A stretch of DNA of 64,000 nucleotides from JANPBY01 sp963805505 (GCA_963805505.1 CAWDUP010000001.1:62001-126000); one strand, 5' to 3'. Numbered from the stretch's first letter, positions 9,395-18,460 are shown. Numbers and translations: made by a program. The notes: generated from the letters alone by a model not told the origin.

Positions 9395-10186
9395 ATGGAC
9401 CGGGATCGGTGGTCGGGTGCAGAGGCGTACGAACGGTTCATGGGCCGGTGGAGCCGCCTGCTGGCAGACCGGGTGATTTCCGACCAGACCGTCCGACCCG
9501 GTCTGCGTTGGCTCGATGTGGGCTGCGGGACCGGAGCCCTGACCCAGTCGGTGCTGACTCACTGCTCGCCGCAGTCAGTGCTGGGGGTCGACCCGGCGGC
9601 AGGGTTTGTGGCTGCAGCCCGGGAGCAGGTCACCGACGCGCGCGCGAGCTTTGAGACCGGAAGCGCCGAGCGGCTGCCGCTAGGCGACGGTGACGTTGAC
9701 CGCGTCGTGTCCGGGCTGGTGCTCAACTTTGTGCCCGACCAGGAAATGGCGCTCACTGAAATGCGCCGGGTGCTGAGGCCGGGGGGCGCGGCAACGGTGT
9801 ATGTCTGGGACTACGCCGACGGCATGCAGATGCTTCGATACTTCTGGGACGCAGCGGCGGAACTCGACCCCGGGTCCGCCATCCATGATGAGGGTGACCG
9901 ATTTCCGGTGTGCCAGACGGGCGGGCTCGAAGGAGCCTTGGCCGCTGTTGGTTTCTCGGACATCCGAGCCGGGGAAGCCTGGATCCCACAGGTGTTTGCG
10001 GACTTCGACGACTACTGGCAGCCCTTTCTGGGCGGCACCGGTCCAGCCTCTGCTTACTGCGCCTCGCTCACCGACCCAGGTCGGGCGCGCTTGGCAGAGA
10101 GGTTGGTCGACCGCCTCCCGACCCAATCCGACGGCTCGATCCGGCTACGGGCGCGTGCCTGGGTGGCGACCGCGGTTTCGCCGTGA
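9395..10186 (+). CDS. Class I SAM-dependent methyltransferase
   Basis: This 263-residue protein has methyltransferase motif I LRWLDVGCGTGALTQSVL, an acidic end of strand 2 (VLGVDPAAGF) and motif III VLRPGGAATVYVWDY, matching the Methyltransf_11/25 type. The N-terminal WSGAEAYERFMGRWSRLLA is common in actinobacterial members. The methyl acceptor is unknown. The gene converges on the aldehyde dehydrogenase gene with a 7-bp gap. A CAGACT box 7 bp before the ATG may be a -10 element of a leaderless transcript. Confidence 0.83.
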   Translation: MDRDRWSGAEAYERFMGRWSRLLADRVISDQTVRPGLRWLDVGCGTGALTQSVLTHCSPQSVLGVDPAAGFVAAAREQVTDARASFETGSAERLPLGDGDVDRVVSGLVLNFVPDQEMALTEMRRVLRPGGAATVYVWDYADGMQMLRYFWDAAAELDPGSAIHDEGDRFPVCQTGGLEGALAAVGFSDIRAGEAWIPQVFADFDDYWQPFLGGTGPASAYCASLTDPGRARLAERLVDRLPTQSDGSIRLRARAWVATAVSP

Positions 10187-10193
10187 TGCCTGA

Positions 10194-11576
10194 TCAGGTC
10201 CCGGCGGGCTCGTGGATGAGCTTCTTGTTGACGAACTCGTCGATGCCGTACGGCCCCAGCTCGCGTCCTACTCCTGAGCGCTTGGTGCCGCCGAACGGGA
10301 GCTCGGCTCCGCCTCCTTCGGCCTCGTTGATGAAGACCATGCCGGTGTCGATCCGGTCGGCCACTTCACGGGCGATGGCGGGGTCTGTGTGGAAGACCGC
10401 GCCGCCGAGACCGAAGGGACTGTCATTGGCCAGCTCGACGGCTTCGTCGATGCTGCCAACCTTGTAGACCACGGCCACCGGGCCGAACAGCTCCTCGCGG
10501 AATGCGCGCATCTCGGGGGTCACGTCGGTCAGTACGGTTGGCTCGACATAGGCACCTGGCCCAGCGGGCCGCTTGCCCCCTGTGCGCACGGTGGCGCCTT
10601 TGTCGATCGCGTCCTGGACCTGCGCCATCAGCCCCTGCGCAGCTGCTTCGGAGACCAGAGGACCGAAGTCGGACTTCGGGTCGAACGGGTCTCCGGTCTT
10701 GAGGGCCGCCATAGCGTCGGTGAACTGGTCGACGAACTCGTCGTAGATGTGGTCGGCCACGATGAATCGCTTGCCCGCGTTGCAGGCCTGTCCGCCGTTC
10801 TCCATGCGGCCGGTCACCGCGGCCTGCACGACCGTAGGCAGATCGTCGGTGTCGAGAATGACGTAGGGGTCGGAGCCGCCGAGCTCCAGGACGACCTTCT
10901 TCAGGTGGGCGCCGGCCTGGGCGGCCACCGCCGTGCCCGCTCGTTCGCTGCCCGTCACCGACACGCCTCGAACCCGAGGATCCGCGATGATCGTCGACAC
11001 CTGCTCGTTCGAGGCGAACAGATTGATGTACGCGTCGGCGGGCACCCCTGCCTCATGGAAGATCCGCTCCATCTCCTGAGCTGACTCCGGGCACTGAGGG
11101 GCGTGCTTGAGCAAGATGGTGTTGCCGACTATGAGGTTGGGTCCGGCGAACCGAGCGACCTGGTAGTAGGGGTAGTTCCACGGCATGATCCCGAGCAGCG
11201 GGCCGATCGCGGTTTTCCGCACGATCGCCCGGCCACCGCTGCTTGCAGGCAGCTCCTCGTCGGCCAGGAGCTGCTCCGCGTGGTCGGCGTAGTAGCGGTA
11301 GATGTCGACGACGTAGTCGACCTCGCCGGTCGCCTCAGCCGTGGTCTTGCCCATTTCCCGGCTGATGATGCGGGCGAGCTCCGTCGAGCGCTCGGCGTAG
11401 AGGTCGGCTACTCGATGCATGGCCGCGGTGCGCTCGCTCAGCGGTCGCCGGCTCCACGAGGCGTAGGCACCGGTGGCCCGCTCGATGGCGGAGGCAATGT
11501 CTGCATCAGAGGCGAGGGGGAACCTTGATTCGGTCTCGCCTGTGGCCGGATTCACGACCTGGTACTCGACGGTCAT
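10194..11576 (-). CDS. NAD(P)-dependent aldehyde dehydrogenase, succinate-semialdehyde dehydrogenase-like
   Basis: This 460-residue enzyme oxidises an aldehyde to the acid with NAD(P)+. It contains the nucleotide-binding region IMPWNYPYYQVARFAGPN, the catalytic Glu segment VVLELGGSDPYVILD, and the catalytic Cys in MENGGQACNAGKRF. The FPLASDADIASAIERA start and GMVFINEAEGGGAELPFGG end match the succinate-semialdehyde dehydrogenase group, but substrate assignment from sequence is weak. ATG 11576 was chosen over an upstream in-frame start because a good ribosome-binding site (GAGGAG) precedes it by about 10 bp and homology begins there. It diverges from the flavin monooxygenase gene. Confidence 0.87.
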   Translation of the reverse strand: MTVEYQVVNPATGETESRFPLASDADIASAIERATGAYASWSRRPLSERTAAMHRVADLYAERSTELARIISREMGKTTAEATGEVDYVVDIYRYYADHAEQLLADEELPASSGGRAIVRKTAIGPLLGIMPWNYPYYQVARFAGPNLIVGNTILLKHAPQCPESAQEMERIFHEAGVPADAYINLFASNEQVSTIIADPRVRGVSVTGSERAGTAVAAQAGAHLKKVVLELGGSDPYVILDTDDLPTVVQAAVTGRMENGGQACNAGKRFIVADHIYDEFVDQFTDAMAALKTGDPFDPKSDFGPLVSEAAAQGLMAQVQDAIDKGATVRTGGKRPAGPGAYVEPTVLTDVTPEMRAFREELFGPVAVVYKVGSIDEAVELANDSPFGLGGAVFHTDPAIAREVADRIDTGMVFINEAEGGGAELPFGGTKRSGVGRELGPYGIDEFVNKKLIHEPAGT

Positions 11577-11697
11577 CGCGCGTCGTCTCCTCGGGAGGTC
11601 TGGAGGTTTGATTCCCCGACGGTATCGCTGCCCCGGCGGTCCATGAGCGCCGGTGCCTGGTCGGGGCCGGAGCGGGCTGCACACCTCTGAGCACCGC

Positions 11698-11709
11698 TAA
11701 TCTGCGTGG
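11698..11709 (+). promoter_or_regulatory. Candidate -10 element of a leaderless transcript
   Basis: TAATCT at 11698-11703 fits the actinobacterial TANNNT -10 and is followed by only 6 bp (GCGTGG) before the GTG start of the flavin monooxygenase gene. No ribosome-binding site is present. Transcription would begin at or next to the start codon. Confidence 0.4.
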
Positions 11710-12540
11710 GTGCGCTTCGCGGTCGGGATCCCGAACCTTGGCGACTACGCCGACCCGCGTGTCCTGGCTGACCTCGCCCGACTGGCTGAGGCATCCGGTT
11801 GGGATGCGGTGTTCTGCTGGGACCATCTCAGCAGATTCGGGGCGCCAGCGACCGACCCGCAGGTCGCCCTCGCGGCGATGGCTGTGGCAACAGAGCGCGT
11901 CCTTCTGGGCGCGATGGTCACGCCGTTGGCTCGTCGACGCCCAGCGAAGTTCGCCCGCGAGACCGTCGCGCTCGATCAACTCTCGGGCGGCCGGCTGATC
12001 GTCGGTGTCGGGCTCGGCGCCCACGACGAGGAGGAGTTCGCTTCGTTCGGCGACGCCGCTGATCGGGTGGTCCGTGGACAGCTGCTCGACGAGTCGCTCG
12101 AGGTCCTGACCGCCCTGTGGACCGGGGAGCCGCTCGCTCACGACGGACCACACCTTCGCGCTCACACGGCCGAGGGGTTCCGACCCACCCCGCTCCAGCA
12201 GCCCCGGATCCCGATCTGGGTCGCAGGAACCTGGCCGGCCAAGCCGGCGTTTCGCCGTGCCGCGCGCTATGACGGACTGTTCCCTACCTTCCGCGGCATC
12301 GACGTGCCGGAGAACGTCAACCCCGATCAGCTCGCAGAGGCAGTCGCGTACTCAATGGCCCTCCGGGAGCCGGGGCTGCCTCCGCTGGAAGTAGCCATCG
12401 AGGGGTCCTCGCCCTCGTCGGTGCCTCTCACTGACTACGCGGCAGCAGGGCTCACCTGGTGGGTCGAGACCATCGGCTGGTTTCGTGGGACGCCCGAGGA
12501 GATGCGCGCACTGGTGGCCGCGGGACCTCCCGCGTACTGA
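11710..12540 (+). CDS. LLM-class (luciferase-like) flavin-dependent oxidoreductase
   Basis: This 276-residue protein has the bacterial-luciferase TIM-barrel features: GIPNLGDYADPRVLADLARL, AVFCWDHL, VLLGAMVTPLARRRPAKFAR, and GRLIVGVGLGAHDEEEFASFG, the F420/FMN-binding stretch. In actinobacteria such proteins often use F420 or FMN; cofactor and substrate cannot be decided here. The GTG start sits 6 bp after a TAATCT box without a Shine-Dalgarno sequence. It converges with the first Rieske oxygenase gene 41 bp away. Confidence 0.83.
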   Translation: MRFAVGIPNLGDYADPRVLADLARLAEASGWDAVFCWDHLSRFGAPATDPQVALAAMAVATERVLLGAMVTPLARRRPAKFARETVALDQLSGGRLIVGVGLGAHDEEEFASFGDAADRVVRGQLLDESLEVLTALWTGEPLAHDGPHLRAHTAEGFRPTPLQQPRIPIWVAGTWPAKPAFRRAARYDGLFPTFRGIDVPENVNPDQLAEAVAYSMALREPGLPPLEVAIEGSSPSSVPLTDYAAAGLTWWVETIGWFRGTPEEMRALVAAGPPAY

Positions 12541-12581
12541 CACCGGATCCGTTCCTGGCCAGCTCGTCCAGCGTCGGTCGG

Positions 12582-13796
12582 TCAGTCGCCGCTCGGGCTT
12601 GGTCGGTGCGGCGGAACGCCCTGGTAGGCACGACCGATCATGGTGACGAACTGGTGCACCGCGTCCTCGTTCGGTGCGAGCGGCCCGGGGCGAAAGTGCG
12701 GGGACGCCAGCCCTCGTTGAACCGACTCGCAGGCTGCCCAGTCCTCCCGGTTGGTGATGTCCCAGAAGTCGATGGCGTAGGCCGGATCGACAGGCGGCTC
12801 TCCCTCGGGGGTCGGCGGGAAGAGCCACATGCATTCGACCCAGGTGCGGTCGGCCGCGAGCGGGACGAGCCGGTGGGTCATGACGTAGTCAGGATGCGGC
12901 GAGATCAGCAGGTTGGGGGTGAGTCCCAGGTAGAGAACCTTCGTCGGATCGACGCCGGGAATCGCGACACCTTCGGACGCACCGCTCAGGGACATCGTCG
13001 CCATCCCGTCCCGCAGGTCCATCGAGCCGCCCACCCAGGCTCCGGGTAGGTCGTAGTTGTCTCCCGACGTGGGTTCGGACACCGCGCACAGCTCTGGGTG
13101 GATCAATGGGCAGTGGTAGCACTCGTGATAGTTCTCGACGACCACCTTCCAGTTCGCCTGGATCTCATAGGAGTGCCGGCCGCGCTCGACCAGCCGGCCT
13201 GGCTGATAGGGGTCGACCAGGCCGAGCAGGCCACCTTGATGCTCGAGGAAGCCGACGGCCGTGCCTGTGGCGTTGACGAACACCCAGCCCTGCCAGACCT
13301 CGAGCGGCAGCTCGAGCAGTCCCTGCTCCTCGGAGACGAAGTGTTCGTTCTCGCGAAACCCCGGGGCTGCGCGCAGCGATCCATCCAGCCCGTACGACCA
13401 CGCGTGGTAGGGGCACACGACGCTCTGTTTCCTCGCCTCGCCGCCGTCGGGCAGCAGCTCGTGGCCACGGTGTCTGCAGGTGTTCGCCAGGGCGCGGGCT
13501 CCGAAGGGAATCTCGCCGGTCTCAGGGCCGAAGGTGAGCAGCACAGGTACGTCGCCGACGGTCACTGCGCGCTGGGTAAGGCCGTCCCCGCGCAAGTCGT
13601 CCAGCCGGCCGAGGCACGCCCAGGTGCCCGCGAACAGATGGCGACGCTCCCAGGCGAGTACGGCCTCGGACGTGTAGGCCTCGGCCGGGAGCATCGTCGA
13701 TCGGCCGAACGGCAGCAACGACCGCTCCAAGGCCGCGGGGTCCACGGGTGCTACGGGATCCTGAGCAGCGAAGGTGCCGGCATGAGTCGTGGTCAT
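12582..13796 (-). CDS. Aromatic ring-hydroxylating dioxygenase-type Rieske protein, alpha subunit (copy 1)
   Basis: This 404-residue oxygenase carries a Rieske [2Fe-2S] site (CRHRGHELLPDG, then CPYHAWSYGLDG) and the mononuclear iron site (ENYHECYHCPLIHPEL). The length and the ENYHECYHC form resemble the glycine-betaine/choline/stachydrine monooxygenase group more than classical biphenyl-type dioxygenases; that narrower assignment is an inference. ATG 13796 has a ribosome-binding site (GGAGGA). The divergent TetR gene starts only 26 bp away. No ferredoxin reductase lies beside it, so electrons must come from elsewhere. Confidence 0.87.
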   Translation of the reverse strand: MTTTHAGTFAAQDPVAPVDPAALERSLLPFGRSTMLPAEAYTSEAVLAWERRHLFAGTWACLGRLDDLRGDGLTQRAVTVGDVPVLLTFGPETGEIPFGARALANTCRHRGHELLPDGGEARKQSVVCPYHAWSYGLDGSLRAAPGFRENEHFVSEEQGLLELPLEVWQGWVFVNATGTAVGFLEHQGGLLGLVDPYQPGRLVERGRHSYEIQANWKVVVENYHECYHCPLIHPELCAVSEPTSGDNYDLPGAWVGGSMDLRDGMATMSLSGASEGVAIPGVDPTKVLYLGLTPNLLISPHPDYVMTHRLVPLAADRTWVECMWLFPPTPEGEPPVDPAYAIDFWDITNREDWAACESVQRGLASPHFRPGPLAPNEDAVHQFVTMIGRAYQGVPPHRPSPSGD

Positions 13797-13810
13797 CGGG
13801 TCCTCCGAAG

Positions 13811-13822
13811 TAGGGTCCGGGC
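13811..13822 (+). promoter_or_regulatory. Candidate -10 element of the TetR gene (leaderless)
   Basis: TAGGGT at 13811-13816 lies 6 bp before the GTG start of the TetR gene, within a 26-bp divergent gap. The arrangement implies a leaderless mRNA, and a regulator bound here could affect both the TetR gene and Rieske copy 1. Confidence 0.4.
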
Positions 13823-14422
13823 GTGGTCAGACGAAAGGTCGAGGTGCGCCGCGAGGAGATCCTCGATGCGGCAGTGACGGAGATTGCGCGAAGCGGATTC
13901 GCTGGGTTGCGGGTCACCGACGTGGCGGCGACGCTCGGCTGCAGCTCGGCCCTGGTCTTCTACCACTTCGAGACCAAGGATCGGCTGCTCGCCGATGCCT
14001 TCGAGCATGCCGTCGAGGGCGACCTGCGTCGGCTGGCGCGCGCTGCGGCCACCGGCCGTGACCCCGTCGACAAGGTGCGCCGCATCCTCCGCCTGTACGC
14101 CCCGCAGGGCGCAGCGCCAGGCTGGACCTTGCAGGTCGAGGCATGGGCCGAGGCACTCAGAAGCCCAGAGCTGCGTTCGACAGCGCGCAGGCTCGACATC
14201 CGCTGGAAGTCCGCGCTGACCGCCGTGATTGCGCACGGGGTGTCCGCCGGATGCTTCACCTGCGCCGACCCGGAAGCATCGGTCTATCGACTGACCGCGT
14301 TGTTGGACGGCCTTTCGGTCCAGGCGACCGTCTATCGCGCCGTCACTCGGCGACAGCTGGCGACCTGGGCGCGCGACGCGACCGCCGCGGAGCTGGGGCT
14401 CTCCGCCCACGTCCTGGCCTGA
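13823..14422 (+). CDS. TetR/AcrR family transcriptional regulator
   Basis: This 199-residue protein has an N-terminal TetR DNA-binding domain (EEILDAAVTEIARSGFAGLR, then helix-turn-helix VTDVAATLGCSSALVFYHF) and a C-terminal ligand-binding domain of the BetI-like TetR_C_6 type (YRLTALLDGLSVQATVYR). BetI-type regulators often control choline/betaine genes, which fits the flanking Rieske and flavin oxidases. It lies divergent from Rieske copy 1 and convergent with the sarcosine-oxidase-like gene. The palindrome at 18384-18405 is its most obvious candidate operator, but the pairing is not proved. Confidence 0.86.
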   Translation: MVRRKVEVRREEILDAAVTEIARSGFAGLRVTDVAATLGCSSALVFYHFETKDRLLADAFEHAVEGDLRRLARAAATGRDPVDKVRRILRLYAPQGAAPGWTLQVEAWAEALRSPELRSTARRLDIRWKSALTAVIAHGVSAGCFTCADPEASVYRLTALLDGLSVQATVYRAVTRRQLATWARDATAAELGLSAHVLA

Positions 14423-14440
14423 CCCATTTCTTGGCATGCC

Positions 14441-15613
14441 TCACACCATCCAGTTCGGAGCAAAGCCAGGGTCGGTGAGCGCCGGCCGATCGAGCCTGAA
14501 CGGCGCCAGCTCTTGGCCTTTGACGCCTCCAAGAGCAAGGTCAGCCAGGCGGCGACCAAAGGTCGGCACGAACTTGAATCCGTGCGCAGCGCCAAGCCCG
14601 ACGACCACGTTGTCGGCACCGGCAACGGTGTCGAGGACGAAATCCCGGTCCGGCGTAAGGGTGTAGAGGCAGCGCTTCGAACGCCCTGGACGCCCGGAGT
14701 GGGGGACCGTCCGGGTCATGAACTTCGCCAGCCGTCCCAACATCTCGAGGTTTGCTTCCCCTGACCTGGCATCTCCGCTCACCACCGGGCCGCCACAGTC
14801 TTGAGCCGCCTTGATCGTGGGTTCGCCGTAGGAGGGGAAGCCGTAGAAGCTTGGCTCGTCCATCCAGATCCAGACAGGGAACCGTTCGGGAGTGAACGAG
14901 CTGGGCGACAGCGGGTCGAAGTAGGTCACCTGCTCCTCGGTGACGGTGAGCGGGAGGGGCACGCCCAGGGGAGCCAGTAGCTCAGCCGTCCAAGCGTCCG
15001 CGGTGACCACGACCGAGCCGCAGGAGTAGCTCGTTCCTTCTGTGGTCTCCACCGTGACGCCGGTGCTGCTCGGAGTGAGCCGGGCCACCTGGGTCAAGTC
15101 CATCAACGTGGCGCCGGCCTCCGTCGACAGCTTCTGTAGTGCGGCGACCGTGCGAGCGGCGTGCACCATGCCGGTGCGGGCCTGGTGGAGGGTGCGCGTG
15201 CCTTCGGGCAACGTGAACTGCGGCCATCTGCTGGCGACAGCGGAGACATCCAACACGTCATAGGGGATGTGATGGGCGGTCAGCGAGGTCGTGTAGTCGT
15301 CCATCGCGATGATCCCCCCGGGGGGAAACAGGTCAAGACCCCCCGTGATGGTCACGAGCGACTCGCCGCTGGCGTCCTCGAGCCGGGACCAGTCGTCGTA
15401 GGCCTCGAGCGTCAGCGCGACGTAGCCGGGGGTGTGATAGCTGTGCCGGAGGATGCGTGAGGTGTCGTGGGAGGCGCCCCGGTCGTGCCCGAGCTCGAAA
15501 CGCTCGAGTCCGAGAACGCGCACGCCACGACTTGCCAGCTCCCAGACCGTTGCCGATCCCAGGCCACCGAGTCCGACCACGGCGACGTCGTAGGTGTGCC
15601 GCGACTCACTCAT
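14441..15613 (-). CDS. FAD-dependent N-methyl-L-tryptophan/monomeric sarcosine oxidase-like protein
   Basis: This 390-residue flavoprotein begins with a dinucleotide fold (YDVAVVGLGGLGSATVWELA, then GLERFELGHDRGASHDTSRI, the FAD-anchoring segment of monomeric sarcosine oxidase and N-methyltryptophan oxidase). The C-terminal half has the flavin-attachment region KRCLYTLTPDRDFVLD and GLGAAHGFKFVPTFG; the Cys in KRCLYT is at the place of the covalent FAD link in these enzymes. It would oxidatively demethylate an N-methyl amine, giving formaldehyde and H2O2. ATG 15613 overlaps the stop of Rieske copy 2 by 8 bp; an upstream in-frame start would run deep into that gene. Confidence 0.86.
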   Translation of the reverse strand: MSESRHTYDVAVVGLGGLGSATVWELASRGVRVLGLERFELGHDRGASHDTSRILRHSYHTPGYVALTLEAYDDWSRLEDASGESLVTITGGLDLFPPGGIIAMDDYTTSLTAHHIPYDVLDVSAVASRWPQFTLPEGTRTLHQARTGMVHAARTVAALQKLSTEAGATLMDLTQVARLTPSSTGVTVETTEGTSYSCGSVVVTADAWTAELLAPLGVPLPLTVTEEQVTYFDPLSPSSFTPERFPVWIWMDEPSFYGFPSYGEPTIKAAQDCGGPVVSGDARSGEANLEMLGRLAKFMTRTVPHSGRPGRSKRCLYTLTPDRDFVLDTVAGADNVVVGLGAAHGFKFVPTFGRRLADLALGGVKGQELAPFRLDRPALTDPGFAPNWMV

Positions 15614-16742
15614 CGTCGTCGCCCAAGCGGGGAAGCAGCCAACGGCGGATGTCGAGCGAGGAGTCCTCCATCGGGGCATACCAGCCACCGGTGTAGGACC
15701 GAGACGTCATGCCCCGCTGCACCGACTCGCAGATCGCCCAGTCCTGCGCGTTCGTTATCTCCCAGAGCTCAGCCGCGTCCTGGCAGTCGAAGGACGGACT
15801 GGCCACTTCGTCGGCCGCAAACAGCAGCTCGCAGGTGATCTCGGTGCGATCAGCGGCGAGCGGCCGGAGCGTGAAAGCCGCGACGTGCTCGGCCGAGAGG
15901 GAAAGCAGCAGATTGGGATAGACCAGCTCCCCTTTGTGCCTGACGCGCTCGTGCTCGTCGAGGTCTGGGAACGGGGCGCGATTCGAAGTCCCTGTCATCG
16001 TGAAGGTCCAAGCCCCTTCGCGATGCGGAATGCCGTCATCCCAGGCGAGGCCCTGACCGCCGCCACCGAACGCTGGCACGAGCCTGGTCAGCTCGGGGTG
16101 TACCGGACCGCAGTGATAGCACTCGTTGTAGTTCTCGGCCAGGACCTTCCAGTTTGCGGCTACGTCGTAGGTCATGCGTTTCCCGACGACCAGCTCCGCC
16201 AGCGGATAGCGCTGCACCCGCTCGGTGACCGCAGCGAGCTCCTCGTGCAGCCCCTGGTCCGGGGACGGGGTCCCGTGCAGCCAGAGGAACCCGCCCCAGA
16301 CGTCGACACCCAAGGCATGCAAGGAAAACTCGGCAGTCTCGAAGTCGTCCACGTCCTCGGTGTGTGGCGCCTTGACCAAGCAGCCGTCGAGGTCGTAGGT
16401 CCAGGAGTGGTAGGGGCAACGCAGCGCGCCCACAGCGCATGGCGGCGGTGGCCCGATCTGAGGGTCGACGGGCACGACCTGCGACCCGCGATGTCGGCAC
16501 ACGTTGGCGTGAGCGCGGAGCGCACCGTCGCGATTGGTGGTCACGAGAACGGACTCGCCGTGCAGGTCGACCACGGCGAGCCGCCCGGGCCGCAGCTGAG
16601 TAGATCCCGCGGCCACCAGACCCAAGGCGTCGAGCCTCCCGATGCAGGTCCACGAGCGCAGCAGGACTTGGTCTCGCTCGCGCTCGAACGCAGAGCTGTC
16701 GACGTAGTGGTGCCGAGGCAAGGCGGCTTGCAGTGCGGTCAC
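15606..16742 (-). CDS. Aromatic ring-hydroxylating dioxygenase-type Rieske protein, alpha subunit (copy 2)
   Basis: This 378-residue protein is a second Rieske oxygenase, with [2Fe-2S] ligands in CRHRGSQVVPVDP and CPYHSWTYDLDG and the mononuclear iron motif ENYNECYHCGPVHPEL. It shares its architecture with copy 1 but is clearly divergent, so it is not a recent duplicate. Its start overlaps the PYROXD2-like gene by 4 bp and its end overlaps the sarcosine-oxidase-like gene by 8 bp, so all three are expressed as one unit. No reductase partner is encoded nearby. Confidence 0.87.
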   Translation of the reverse strand: MTALQAALPRHHYVDSSAFERERDQVLLRSWTCIGRLDALGLVAAGSTQLRPGRLAVVDLHGESVLVTTNRDGALRAHANVCRHRGSQVVPVDPQIGPPPPCAVGALRCPYHSWTYDLDGCLVKAPHTEDVDDFETAEFSLHALGVDVWGGFLWLHGTPSPDQGLHEELAAVTERVQRYPLAELVVGKRMTYDVAANWKVLAENYNECYHCGPVHPELTRLVPAFGGGGQGLAWDDGIPHREGAWTFTMTGTSNRAPFPDLDEHERVRHKGELVYPNLLLSLSAEHVAAFTLRPLAADRTEITCELLFAADEVASPSFDCQDAAELWEITNAQDWAICESVQRGMTSRSYTGGWYAPMEDSSLDIRRWLLPRLGDDDE

Positions 16743-18364
16743 TCTCGGTGCCCCGGTAGGCGGCGCGCCCAGTTGGCACGTCTGCGATCAGCGAGCACTT
16801 GGCGAACGACGTTCCGACCTGGCACTCCAGTCACTCCGCCTCCACCGTGCGTTCCAGAACCCGCCTGGTAGAGGCCGGCGATCGGTGTACGGAGATCGGC
16901 GTAGCCGGCCGCCGGGCGGGCGTGGAACATCTGCCCCGCGCTCAGCTCGCCGTGGAAGATGTTGCCGCCGATCAGGCCGTACTCGTGCTCCATCTCGTGC
17001 GGACCGATCACCTGGCGGTGCAGCACCGTGGAGCTGAAGCCCGGTGCCACCTCGTCCATTCGTGCCATGAGGCGGTCGGCGTAGGCGGAGAGCTCCGTCT
17101 CGTGCGGTTCGTCGGTCCAGGTGTGCGGCACCCATTGGGTGAACATCGAGATCACGTGATGGCCGGGCGGCGCCAGGGTGTCGTCGAACACCGACGGGAT
17201 GCAGATGTCTGCGAAGGGTCGGGTGGCCGGACGGCCGGATACGGCCTCCTGGAAGTTCGTCTCGATCTCGTCGAGGCTGTCTGCCAGCACGATCGTCCCC
17301 CCGTGCACCTCCGGGTCGAACCCGGGTCGCGCGGAGAACTCAGGGAGCCGGTCGACAGCCACGTTGACCTTGACGGTGCCTGACCGGGTCTTCCAGCGTT
17401 CGATGTCGTCCACGAAGTCGGCGGGCAGGTCACGGCGGTCGACGAGGCGGAGGAACGAGATCTGCGGGTGGGCGGTGGTGATGACCGTGTCCGCGGTCAG
17501 CTCTTCACCAGACTCGAGGACGAGCCCGGTGGTTCGACCCCCCGACACACTGATCTGTGCGACAGGTGAGGACGTACGGATCTCGGCCCCGAAGGATCGA
17601 GCCGCAGCGGCAAGAGCCTGGGTCACCCCTCCCATGCCGCCGCGGGGGAAGCCCCAGGCACCGATCTGGCCGTCACCGATGTCGCCGATGTGGTGGTGGG
17701 CCATCACGTAGGCCGTCCCGGGACTGCGCGGCCCGGCCCACGTTCCGATGACCCCCGAAACCGCCAGGACCCCCTTGAGTGCGTCGGACTCGAAGTAGTC
17801 CTCGATCAAGTCGGCCACACTCATGGTCAGCAAGCGCGTGAGGTCGAAGGCCTTTCGGGCGTCGACATCCTTGAGCTTGCGCAGCAGCAGTGCCTGTCGA
17901 GCAAGATCGCCAGGCTTGCGGGAACCGACCTTCGGCGGGATCTCGCTGAGCAGAGGTCCCATGACGGCACCAAGGCCGTCCAGCCACGCATCCCACCGGT
18001 CGATGGCGTCGGCGTCCTTGTCGCTGAACTGCGCGATCTGCTCGCGACGCCGCGCGTGGTCATGAGGGAGCTGCAGCGCAGAGCCGTCGGCATGCGGGGC
18101 GAAGTACGGCCCCTGCGGGAACACGTGGTAGCCGTGCCTGTCGAGCTGCAGATCGCGGACCAGGGCTGGCGGGAACAGCGACACGACGTAGGAGAGGCTC
18201 GTCACGGTGTAGTCGGGGCCGAAGGGGTGCTCGCTGACCGCCGCCCCACCCACGATGTCTCGCTTCTCCAGCACGACAGTTCGCAGGCCCTGCTTGGCGA
18301 GGTAGGCCGCGGCCACCAGACCGTTGTGACCGCCGCCGATCACCGCAGCGTCATAGTGGGGCAC
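16739..18364 (-). CDS. FAD-dependent oxidoreductase, PYROXD2/phytoene desaturase-like
   Basis: This 541-residue flavoprotein has an N-terminal FAD-binding fold (DAAVIGGGHNGLVAAAYLAK, VVLEKRDIVGGAAVSE) and a C-terminal FAD segment (GLYQAGSGTHGGGGVTGVPG). The pattern is that of the NAD(P)/FAD-dependent oxidoreductase group containing phytoene desaturases and PYROXD2; no carotenoid genes are nearby, so a carotenoid role is unlikely. It is the first gene of the oxidative unit (PYROXD2-like, Rieske copy 2, sarcosine-oxidase-like) and starts 20 bp from a palindromic operator. Confidence 0.86.
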   Translation of the reverse strand: MPHYDAAVIGGGHNGLVAAAYLAKQGLRTVVLEKRDIVGGAAVSEHPFGPDYTVTSLSYVVSLFPPALVRDLQLDRHGYHVFPQGPYFAPHADGSALQLPHDHARRREQIAQFSDKDADAIDRWDAWLDGLGAVMGPLLSEIPPKVGSRKPGDLARQALLLRKLKDVDARKAFDLTRLLTMSVADLIEDYFESDALKGVLAVSGVIGTWAGPRSPGTAYVMAHHHIGDIGDGQIGAWGFPRGGMGGVTQALAAAARSFGAEIRTSSPVAQISVSGGRTTGLVLESGEELTADTVITTAHPQISFLRLVDRRDLPADFVDDIERWKTRSGTVKVNVAVDRLPEFSARPGFDPEVHGGTIVLADSLDEIETNFQEAVSGRPATRPFADICIPSVFDDTLAPPGHHVISMFTQWVPHTWTDEPHETELSAYADRLMARMDEVAPGFSSTVLHRQVIGPHEMEHEYGLIGGNIFHGELSAGQMFHARPAAGYADLRTPIAGLYQAGSGTHGGGGVTGVPGRNVVRQVLADRRRANWARRLPGHRE

Positions 18365-18383
18365 GGAGACTCCTTGAAGTTCG

Positions 18384-18405
18384 CTACTGACTCGCCAGTC
18401 AGTAG
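18384..18405. promoter_or_regulatory. Palindromic operator, TetR type
   Basis: Perfect 9-bp arms CTACTGACT (18384-18392) and AGTCAGTAG (18397-18405) surround CGCC. The symmetry and size fit a TetR-family dimer site. It lies in the 96-bp gap between the ABC transporter genes and the PYROXD2-like gene, 20 bp before that gene's start, where bound repressor would block its transcription. Confidence 0.65.
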
Positions 18406-18460
18406 GCGTAGCCCATCAGTATGTGGTCGACGGGTGCCCGAGCGCCAGCAGGCGAGCGAA

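Noticed and set aside
13797..13822. A TetR operator in the gap between Rieske copy 1 and the TetR gene
   Set aside because: No inverted repeat resembling the 18384-18405 palindrome is present in these 26 bp.
15594..16871. A 425-codon open frame opposite Rieske copy 2
   Set aside because: The minus strand encodes an obvious Rieske oxygenase; the plus-strand product has no family-like sequence.
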